Source: Vibrio hepatarius
GTDB taxonomy: Bacteria > Pseudomonadota > Gammaproteobacteria > Enterobacterales > Vibrionaceae
Direction of reading: 5' to 3'
DNA length: 64,000 nt
Assembly (NCBI RefSeq): GCF_001274785.1
Contig: NZ_LHPI01000019.1
Coordinates: 248,001 to 312,000, forward strand
The position numbers and the translations under genes are program-made. Under the pieces are notes generated by a model. That model was not told the origin of the DNA, made no database searches, and saw only the letters and a program-made list of their open reading frames with translations. Positions within the stretch are counted from its first letter, which is position 1, and every line of letters begins with the position of its first letter. Positions 8,746-15,127 of the stretch are shown here, piece after piece.

Positions 8746-8902
8746 TCGTGAGCTCCTAATTCCGAGTCTGGTGAAGTGTAATGAAAAGACGATGAATGGC
8801 AAGTCCGGTGAAAGGACTCTTTTGAAAGTTAGGAGTACTTTTGTCGTATGGTGGTGTTTCGCTCAGTTGTCTTTAATGACGAGTTTAGAAGGAAGAACAG
8901 GT

Positions 8903-9517
8903 ATGGAGATCACTAGCGCGTTTGAAGCGTTATTCAAAGTTCTCGACAATCTAACGCCAATCTCGGATGACTCGAAGGCGTTACTCGTAAAGGCTGGCAG
9001 GTACGTTAAATTTGCTTCTGGTGAGAGTATTTTCAATCCAGGAGATATCACTCGCGAGCTAAGATTTGTTTGCTCTGGTATTGCCTGCCATTACTACATC
9101 AAACTTGATGGTACACGGTGCAATAAGTCTTTTTTGCAAACTGGAGAGGTAGCCTCAAGCTTGTCTTCAATGCACCAGCAATCTCCGGCAAGATTTGGTT
9201 GTGATGCACTCACAGCGGTGGAATGTATTAGCCTGCCGTATGACAAGTTACAGACACTAGCGAGCCAACAAGCCGACCTACAGGTCTTAACGCAAGCGAT
9301 GTTAATGCGCTTGGCGCTAAAGAAAGAGAATCGAGAAGCCGACTTACTCCTATTGTCGCCAACAGAGTTGTATCAGGATTTCTGCTTGCGCTATCCGTCA
9401 TTACGTCAGGTACTACCGAACTATCATATCGCTTCTTATCTTGGTATCTCCGAAGTGTCTTTATCGCGTATACGAGCTCGATTGGGAGTACAAAATGCCT
9501 ATCATAAACGTGGATAA
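8903..9517 (+). CDS. Crp/Fnr-family transcriptional regulator
   Basis: 204 residues from the ATG at 8903 (AAGGAAG shortly upstream); the reading from 8699 runs through the glutaredoxin promoter and is rejected. Residues about 15-115 form a cyclic-nucleotide-binding-like beta barrel (FASGESIFNPGD, then a short helix and LQTGEVASS). The C-terminus holds a helix-turn-helix ending in YLGISEVSLSRIRARLG. The cNMP pocket arginine pattern of CRP is not apparent, so a different signal, or none, is likely. The SDR gene follows 86 bases downstream on the same strand and may be co-transcribed. Confidence 0.8.
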   Translation: MEITSAFEALFKVLDNLTPISDDSKALLVKAGRYVKFASGESIFNPGDITRELRFVCSGIACHYYIKLDGTRCNKSFLQTGEVASSLSSMHQQSPARFGCDALTAVECISLPYDKLQTLASQQADLQVLTQAMLMRLALKKENREADLLLLSPTELYQDFCLRYPSLRQVLPNYHIASYLGISEVSLSRIRARLGVQNAYHKRG

Positions 9518-9603
9518 AGTTTACTTTTAACCTTTGTTAAAGTTGTTTAGCAGTTACCTCGCTATCGTAGTTGCTCGTACAGATAACTAGCAGGGGAATA
9601 GCT

Positions 9604-10365
9604 ATGCAACATTCAACACTCGTCGGTAAAACCATCGTCATTTCGGGAGGCAGTTCTGGTATAGGACTTGAGTTGGTTAAAAGGTTACAAGCGGAAAATC
9701 AATTGATCGTGATTGGTCGGGATAAGAAGAAACTCGCCGAGCTGGAAGCCAGAGGTGTCACTACCTTTAGCATGGATATCAGCATTAGAGAGGAGCGAGC
9801 CGCGTTCTTTCGTTGGATGGATGAACATTATCCCAATTTCAATGTGCTGATAAATAACGCTGGATGGAGTCGTTCACATAAGTTGGTCGAACGTATGTCT
9901 CGCGCCTTGGAGTTGGACGATCTGGATGATTATGAGCTGGAACTCAAACACAATCTTGAAGCTCATATCGGTATGTCTCTTGAAGCACTACCAAGATTAT
10001 TACGCCAACCGGGTTCAATGATAATCAATGTGACCACAGGTTTAGTGTACAAGCCTAAAGCTGCTAATCCATATTACTGTGCGGCGAAAGCAGGGCTGCA
10101 CAGCTTTACGCAAAGCCTGAGAGAGCAGACCAAACACCACGACTTAAAGGTGATTGAAGTGCTACCGCCATTGGTAGACACGCCATTTCACGCCAATGGC
10201 TTGCCTGAGACAGTGAAAGCGACGACGCCACAGAACGTCGCGAAAGAGACGCTGCAACAGCTGGGGCGAGGACAGGAAGAGATTCGCATCGGCTTGTCTA
10301 AAGTTGCTTATTTACTCGCGAGGCTCAAACCGACGCTCGGTTTTTTGGTTGTTAATCGCAGCTAA
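9604..10365 (+). CDS. short-chain dehydrogenase/reductase, DltE-like
   Basis: 253 residues from the ATG at 9604 (AGGGG upstream). Classical SDR layout: cofactor loop SGGSSGIG near residue 13, NNAG near 90 and the catalytic YCAAK near 160. Counting back 13 residues from the catalytic tyrosine gives a threonine (second T of NVTTG) where the family normally has serine. It probably still binds NAD(P)H; activity may be altered. The overall pattern resembles DltE-type SDRs of unknown substrate. It lies downstream of the Crp/Fnr-type regulator. Confidence 0.82.
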   Translation: MQHSTLVGKTIVISGGSSGIGLELVKRLQAENQLIVIGRDKKKLAELEARGVTTFSMDISIREERAAFFRWMDEHYPNFNVLINNAGWSRSHKLVERMSRALELDDLDDYELELKHNLEAHIGMSLEALPRLLRQPGSMIINVTTGLVYKPKAANPYYCAAKAGLHSFTQSLREQTKHHDLKVIEVLPPLVDTPFHANGLPETVKATTPQNVAKETLQQLGRGQEEIRIGLSKVAYLLARLKPTLGFLVVNRS

Positions 10366-10392
10366 TAATGCAGGGCCGCGCTATGTTTAGTT

Positions 10393-10426
10393 GCCTACAG
10401 GAATAGATAGACGGTATCCTGTAGGC
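10393..10426. other. perfect 10-bp stem-loop upstream of ygjP
   Basis: GCCTACAGGA (10393-10402) and its exact complement (10417-10426) enclose a 14-base loop. No T tract follows, so it is not a standard terminator. It sits 23 bases before the ygjP start and could end the SDR transcript or influence ygjP translation. Confidence 0.5.
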
Positions 10427-10448
10427 GCTATAACTAATGAACTGACCA

Positions 10449-10961
10449 ATGAATCCTGCACTTCGATACATTCAGGGCTACCCAGAGCACATAACGACGC
10501 CAGTGACTAAGCTGGTGGACTCTGGTCGATTGAAAGCCTGGTTTGAAAACCGCTACCCTGAGAACCACACCATTAAGAGTGAAAAAGCGCTGTTTGAATA
10601 CACCATGGCGATCAAAAATCGTTATATGAAAAAGACCGCGCCGCTAAGTAAAGTGGTGTACGACAGTAAAATCCACCTAATCAATAATGCACTTGGCCTA
10701 CATACCTATGTCGCGAAAGTCCATGGTGGAAAAATTAAATCAAAGAACGAAATCCGCATTGCCAGTGTGTTCAGAACCGCGCCGGAGCCGTTGCTGCGCA
10801 TGTTAGTCGTGCATGAGCTGGCACACCTAAAAGAGAAAGAGCACAACAAATCGTTTTATCAGCTGTGCTGCCACATGGAACCGGAATACCATCAGCTAGA
10901 GCTGGATGCTCGTTTGTTTATGATTTATCTTGAAACCGCTAAACAGAATGAACCGAAATGA
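10449..10961 (+). CDS. ygjP: YgjP-like metal-dependent hydrolase (M48-type motif)
   Basis: 170 residues. The C-terminal half carries HELAHLKEKEH, a zinc-binding HExxH motif followed by a third histidine, as in the DUF45/YgjP family. E. coli YgjP has been reported as a UTP pyrophosphatase rather than a peptidase; I carry that over only as a family-level suggestion. No signal peptide, so it is cytoplasmic. Its stop overlaps the rlmF start by 4 bases (ATGA), so translation is coupled with the rRNA methyltransferase. Confidence 0.78.
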   Translation: MNPALRYIQGYPEHITTPVTKLVDSGRLKAWFENRYPENHTIKSEKALFEYTMAIKNRYMKKTAPLSKVVYDSKIHLINNALGLHTYVAKVHGGKIKSKNEIRIASVFRTAPEPLLRMLVVHELAHLKEKEHNKSFYQLCCHMEPEYHQLELDARLFMIYLETAKQNEPK

Positions 10962-12019
10962 ACCAAGCGAATAAACCAAACCGAGCCAAAGCCAAGCCAA
11001 ACACATCAGCGAAGCCGGCGGTCAACGCCTCTGAGATGAAAGTGACCACCGTCAAAGGTAAAACGGGACTGCATTCTCGAAATGTTCATCAAGGGCGTTA
11101 TGATTTTCCTAAGTTGGTTGCTGCACTGCCAGAGCTGAAACGTTTTGTGATTAAGAATCCAAAAGGTGAACAGAGCATCAACTTTTCTGATCCGGCTGCA
11201 GTTAAGTTGTTGAATAAGGCGTTGTTAGCTCATCATTACGGTGTCACTTTCTGGGATATCCCTGAGGGGTATCTTTGTCCACCCATTCCGGGGCGTGCAG
11301 ACTATGTGCACCGTATAGCGGAATTGTTGACGAAAGAGTCTAAGTCGCTAAAGCATAACTTGGTTCGTGCATTGGATGTTGGCGTCGGTGCGAACTGTAT
11401 TTACCCGATTGTCGGCAGCACACAATACGGGTGGACGTATGTGGGTTCTGATGTTGATCCAGTATCGGTGAAAAACGCCAATTTGATTGCGAAGCAGAAT
11501 AATGGTCTGAAAGGGAAGATCGAATGTCGACTACAAAGTGATAGCCGACATTTTTTCAAAGGCATCATTCAACCGGGCGAGCATTACGATCTGACGACTT
11601 GTAACCCGCCATTCCATAAGTCCTTGCAAGAGGCCCAACAAGGCACAGATCGCAAATTGAGGAATCTGTCGGCGAACAAAGCCAAAAGAGGCCAAGTAAG
11701 TCAAAATATTAAGCCAAAAGAATCACCTATACTCAACTTTGGCGGTCAAAACGCCGAGCTTTGGTGTCCGGGTGGCGAAGCCGCGTTCATCAAGAATATG
11801 GCTTTTGAAAGCCGAGATTTTGCTGACCAAGTGCTTTGGTTCTCAACCCTGATTTCGAAAAAAGACAACGTGCGTTGGATGCGTAAAAACCTCGAGAAAG
11901 CAGGGGCGAAAGAAGTTCAGATTGTTGAAATGAGCCAAGGACAAAAAGTGAGTCGCTTTATGGCTTGGACGTTCAAAACGCCTAAGCAGCGCCAAGATTG
12001 GTTAAAACTAAAGAGTTGA
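10958..12019 (+). CDS. rlmF: 23S rRNA (adenine(1618)-N(6))-methyltransferase
   Basis: 353 residues. It methylates A1618 of 23S rRNA using S-adenosylmethionine. The lysine/asparagine-rich N-terminus (about 40 residues) is a basic extension. The Rossmann methyltransferase core shows the SAM loop LDVGVGANCIYP near 140, the acidic SDVDP near 165 and the N6-adenine catalytic motif NPPFHKS near 215. Translation is coupled to ygjP by an ATGA overlap. A small membrane protein gene follows 15 bases downstream. Confidence 0.92.
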   Translation: MNQANKPNRAKAKPNTSAKPAVNASEMKVTTVKGKTGLHSRNVHQGRYDFPKLVAALPELKRFVIKNPKGEQSINFSDPAAVKLLNKALLAHHYGVTFWDIPEGYLCPPIPGRADYVHRIAELLTKESKSLKHNLVRALDVGVGANCIYPIVGSTQYGWTYVGSDVDPVSVKNANLIAKQNNGLKGKIECRLQSDSRHFFKGIIQPGEHYDLTTCNPPFHKSLQEAQQGTDRKLRNLSANKAKRGQVSQNIKPKESPILNFGGQNAELWCPGGEAAFIKNMAFESRDFADQVLWFSTLISKKDNVRWMRKNLEKAGAKEVQIVEMSQGQKVSRFMAWTFKTPKQRQDWLKLKS

Positions 12020-12034
12020 TAAAGGAGAGGGTGT

Positions 12035-12223
12035 ATGGACTTTGAAATTTATATGCCCTGTCAACCTGAATGGTTTTGTACCAGCTTTCTATGGCTTTTT
12101 AGCGTTCTGTTGTTGATTGGATTAGTTGGGTTCATTCGAATTCTCTACAAAGAACATCAGAAGATCCTACGCGCTTCGAGAGTACGTCGGAGGCGCAGGA
12201 CGCACCACCGACGTCGAAAATAA
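12035..12223 (+). CDS. small basic membrane protein
   Basis: 62 residues preceded by AAAGGAGAGGG, a strong ribosome binding site. One hydrophobic segment (about residues 17-38) is followed by a short charged stretch and a tail in which 12 of the last 18 residues are Arg, Lys or His (RRRRRTHHRRRK at the end). By the positive-inside rule the tail should be cytoplasmic, where it might bind nucleic acid, ribosomes or phospholipid. I do not recognise a family. It follows rlmF by 15 bases and ends 1 base before the convergent pilW-like gene. Confidence 0.65.
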   Translation: MDFEIYMPCQPEWFCTSFLWLFSVLLLIGLVGFIRILYKEHQKILRASRVRRRRRTHHRRRK

Positions 12224-12224
12224 C

Positions 12225-12935
12225 TTATCCCAGCTGTTCAAGCGTCTTACGATACTTCTGCTCTAGCGCTTCGTTTCCGGCTTTGCTCTCTAACTCTGCC
12301 AGCAGTTGTAGCGACGCCTTTTGCACTCCGTATCTCTGATTAAACTTCATTAGTCGAATTCTTGCTTCGGTAAATTCGCCAGCGTCTATTTCTAGCTTCG
12401 CCAAGTTAAGCAGCGCTCGAACTCGGTTTGGATCGTGGTCTAGAGTGCGACTGAAGTAGGTTTTCGCTTGATCGACATTTCCCGCTTTCAACGCGCAAAA
12501 CGCAGCATTTTCGTAGCTGGCAGAAATGAGATAGTAATAGGGCTGTTCAACGGCTTTCCTAAAAAATTTATCGGCTTTGTCATAGTCACCGAGCTTACAT
12601 AGGAAAGTGCCGTAGTTATTGAGTACGTTACCGTTTCGTGGGTGCTGTCTTAGCGCCGTTTCATACATACGTTGTGCAGACTTTGCTTCACCGACTTTCT
12701 CAAAGTAGTGCGCCATCGAGAGCTGAGCACGGTAGTAACCAGGGTAGTGCTCCATCGCCTTCTCTAGATTTTCTCGCGCTTTGTACATGTTGCCTTGCTC
12801 TAGGTATCCAATCCCCAGTGCAATTCGCGCTTCTGCGCGCTCTTTTGGTTCGGCGACGGGTTCCGAGTTGCTACTCGTTTCCACAGTGACACAGCCTGAT
12901 AGAGTTATCGCCAACAGAATTCCTAAACGACGCAT
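12225..12935 (-). CDS. pilW: type IV pilus biogenesis/stability lipoprotein (TPR)
   Basis: 236 residues. A lipoprotein signal ends in LSGC (Cys 15), followed by a Ser/Glu linker and about five tetratricopeptide repeats (residues 33-225; for example the MYKARENLEKAMEHYP and DYDKADKFFRKAVEQ helices). This is the layout of PilW/PilF, the outer-membrane pilotin that helps the PilQ secretin assemble. Many other gammaproteobacteria carry it beside rlmN and ispG; next to rlmF as here is, as I recall, the Vibrio arrangement. No other pilus gene is nearby. Confidence 0.85.
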   Translation of the reverse strand: MRRLGILLAITLSGCVTVETSSNSEPVAEPKERAEARIALGIGYLEQGNMYKARENLEKAMEHYPGYYRAQLSMAHYFEKVGEAKSAQRMYETALRQHPRNGNVLNNYGTFLCKLGDYDKADKFFRKAVEQPYYYLISASYENAAFCALKAGNVDQAKTYFSRTLDHDPNRVRALLNLAKLEIDAGEFTEARIRLMKFNQRYGVQKASLQLLAELESKAGNEALEQKYRKTLEQLG

Positions 12936-13055
12936 AATATCTTTCTACCCTGAAGAATTTAGTAGCATGTATAACGTAAACAACGGCTTGTGATTAGGTG
13001 CATAACGGAAGTATGCGACTGACTCGGCAATTATCGCCAGAATGAAAAGGCAGAG

Positions 13056-13084
13056 AAAACAAAAGGGCTTGAAGTCAGCCCTTT
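13056..13084 (-). terminator. terminator of metA
   Basis: On the minus strand AAAGGGCT pairs with AGCCCTTT (13062-13069 with 13077-13084) around a 7-base loop, followed by TGTTTTC. It lies just beyond the metA stop codon. Confidence 0.75.
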
Positions 13085-13094
13085 GTTGGATGGT

Positions 13095-14039
13095 TTAATC
13101 GTCGTCTTTAGTGAAGTTGGCTTCGCTAAAGTGTTCAAGATCGTATGGAGTTTGCTGGTAAACGCAGTAATTGAGCCAGTTTGCGAACAGAAGATGTCCG
13201 TGGCTACGCCAGCTTGCGCTTGGCTTATTATCTGGGTTGTTGTTCGGGTAATAGTTAACTGGAATCGCTGGTTCCATACCTTCGCCCAAATCACGGATGT
13301 ACTCGTTATGCAGTGTTAACGGGTCGTACTCAGGATGTCCGGTGACAAACACATTACGCTTGTCTTTGGTTGTTGCAAGGTAGACACCCGCGACATCAGA
13401 CGTCGCAAGAATATCAAGGTCAGTATGCTCTTCGAGGTATTCTGGCGAGAAGTCTGCATAACGAGAATGCGGCGCTAAGAATGTGTCATCAAAACCACGT
13501 AAAACAGGATGGTACGGGTGATGGATTTCGTGATGATACACGCCAGACAACTTCTCTTTGCGAGTGCGTTTTGGCAAATTGTAGAGCAGTTTCAAACCCG
13601 CTTGCGCCGCCCAACAGACATACAATGTTGAGGTGACGTGGTCTTTTGCCCAGCTCATAATCGTTTGTAAGTGATCCCAGTAGATCACATCTTCAAACTG
13701 AACCAAGCCCAAAGGCGCGCCAGTAATAATCAATCCATCAAAGTTACGTCCTTTGATGGTTTCGAATTGACGATAAAAATTATCCAAGTGTTCGGTTGGG
13801 GTGTTTTTGCTCGGGCGATCATCGATTCTCAGCAGTTCGATATCGACTTGCAGCGGACTGTTAGACAGTAGACGCAGAAACTGAGTTTCCGTCTCAATTT
13901 TCTTAGGCATAAGATTGAGGATCAGAACCTTGAGCGGACGAATCTCCTGCGTGGAAGCACGAGATTCTGGCATGACGAATATGTTTTCCTGTCTTAATAC
14001 GTCAGTTGCAGGTAATTGATCGGGGATCTTAATAGGCAC
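13095..14039 (-). CDS. metA: homoserine O-succinyltransferase
   Basis: 314 residues, normal for MetA. It activates homoserine with succinyl-CoA (or acetyl-CoA, which sequence alone does not settle) in the first committed step of methionine synthesis. The nucleophile Cys 142 lies in VCWAAQAGL, and the catalytic His 235 and Glu 237 in GHPEYD. The fold is a glutamine-amidotransferase-like domain. Two adjacent MetJ-type boxes lie 26-41 bases upstream of the start, so methionine repression by MetJ is predicted. It is transcribed alone and closed by a terminator. Confidence 0.95.
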   Translation of the reverse strand: MPIKIPDQLPATDVLRQENIFVMPESRASTQEIRPLKVLILNLMPKKIETETQFLRLLSNSPLQVDIELLRIDDRPSKNTPTEHLDNFYRQFETIKGRNFDGLIITGAPLGLVQFEDVIYWDHLQTIMSWAKDHVTSTLYVCWAAQAGLKLLYNLPKRTRKEKLSGVYHHEIHHPYHPVLRGFDDTFLAPHSRYADFSPEYLEEHTDLDILATSDVAGVYLATTKDKRNVFVTGHPEYDPLTLHNEYIRDLGEGMEPAIPVNYYPNNNPDNKPSASWRSHGHLLFANWLNYCVYQQTPYDLEHFSEANFTKDDD

Positions 14040-14064
14040 AGCTTACTCCCTAAGCATTGTTTAT

Positions 14065-14080
14065 GGACGTCTATACATCT
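14065..14080 (-). promoter_or_regulatory. tandem MetJ operator (met boxes) of metA
   Basis: On the minus strand the sequence reads AGATGTAT then AGACGTCC, two adjacent 8-mers matching the MetJ consensus AGACGTCT at 6 and 7 positions. They lie 26-41 bases before the metA start codon, where MetJ dimers bound side by side would block transcription. Confidence 0.8.
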
Positions 14081-14170
14081 AAACTTAACCCAATAAGATC
14101 GGCTTGTCGATAGCAATTTAGAGCCATTTCATATTATGATTCGGGCAAACAAACTCTAATCTCACATTTG

Positions 14171-14563
14171 ATGACCCTCAAACTGACCCTTATTCGTGGT
14201 TTACCCGGTTCAGGAAAAAGCACTCTAGCGAAAACCTTTCCCGCCAATCATTACGAAGCTGATATGTACTTTGTTGATAACAAAGGTTGTTATTCGTACC
14301 AAGCTGAAAAGATCGCGTTGGCGCATCAATGGTGCCAGGCGATGACGGCGAAAAGTTTGGCGCGTAAGCAAAGTGTTGTGGTCTCCAATACTTTTGTTCG
14401 TCGTTGGGAGATGGCGCCTTACTTCAAGATGGCAAAGCGCTACGGGGCTACACTTGAAGTGATCGAATGCACAGAGAACTTTGGCAATATTCATGGCGTC
14501 GAGCCTGAAACAATCGAAAAAATGAAAAAGCGGTGGCAAGAATGGCAAAGCGTTCCCCAGTAG
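14171..14563 (+). CDS. P-loop ATP-binding protein (AAA / polynucleotide-kinase-like)
   Basis: 130 residues from the ATG at 14171 (a TTG directly before it is also possible). Walker A GLPGSGKS sits at the N-terminus, followed by a short central region and VVSNTFVRRWEM, typical of small P-loop kinases of the zeta-toxin/polynucleotide-kinase-like group. Length and pattern resemble AAA-family proteins of unknown function. It is divergent from metA and overlaps the DUF3859 gene downstream, with which it likely shares a transcript. Confidence 0.7.
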   Translation: MTLKLTLIRGLPGSGKSTLAKTFPANHYEADMYFVDNKGCYSYQAEKIALAHQWCQAMTAKSLARKQSVVVSNTFVRRWEMAPYFKMAKRYGATLEVIECTENFGNIHGVEPETIEKMKKRWQEWQSVPQ

Positions 14564-14979
14564 TTGAAATGACTTCTTATGGCATTTACAAAGAGTGGGA
14601 TTCTCATTCTAAGCATCTACCGAAGATCCAAGAATTCACCACCAAAGTACCCGCTGACGAAGAGGTTGAGTTTGGCTACATCATCAATATCAAGAAAGCC
14701 AAGGGTGAAGTGATTGAGTTCTGTATCGAGCATCCGGGCGTGCTGGGTAAAAAAGGGCAGGTACTCGAACCGTTTACCGGTGATTTGCACGTCGGTAGCA
14801 ATGACTGGGACTTCTACTTAGGTGACACGATTCAACTGCTCGACCCAATCAATGGCATGGAGTCTAACATCGGTAAGTGGCGCATGACGATCACGCTAGG
14901 CGGCAAAGTGATCGCAGACAAAACGTTCGACGTTTACGCTAGAGACGAAGGGGAGTTCTGGAAAAGCCGCGGTTTCTAG
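14542..14979 (+). CDS. DUF3859 family protein
   Basis: 145 residues if started at the ATG at 14542, which overlaps the upstream gene by 22 bases; an ATG at 14569, just after the upstream stop, would give 136 residues and is equally possible. The body resembles DUF3859: a mostly beta protein with GYIINIKKAKGEVIEF, conserved WDFYLGD and a C-terminal DVYARDEGEFWKSRGF. No signal peptide or membrane segment. Function unknown. A terminator follows. Confidence 0.75.
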   Translation: MAKRSPVVEMTSYGIYKEWDSHSKHLPKIQEFTTKVPADEEVEFGYIINIKKAKGEVIEFCIEHPGVLGKKGQVLEPFTGDLHVGSNDWDFYLGDTIQLLDPINGMESNIGKWRMTITLGGKVIADKTFDVYARDEGEFWKSRGF

Positions 14980-14990
14980 CCAGTCATCAT

Positions 14991-15023
14991 ATGGCGCTGG
15001 TTTCTTAATTCAGCGCCATTTTT
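14991..15023 (+). terminator. terminator after the DUF3859 gene
   Basis: ATGGCGCTG (14991-14999) pairs with CAGCGCCAT (15011-15019) around an 11-base loop and is followed by a T run. Confidence 0.85.
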
Positions 15024-15127
15024 ACAGGATACTGTGACGTATTAATCAATAATTTAGAACTATATCAAACCCGCATACTGATAAATTTCATAAACTCTTT
15101 GTAATTATAAAAATATAACAATTACAT

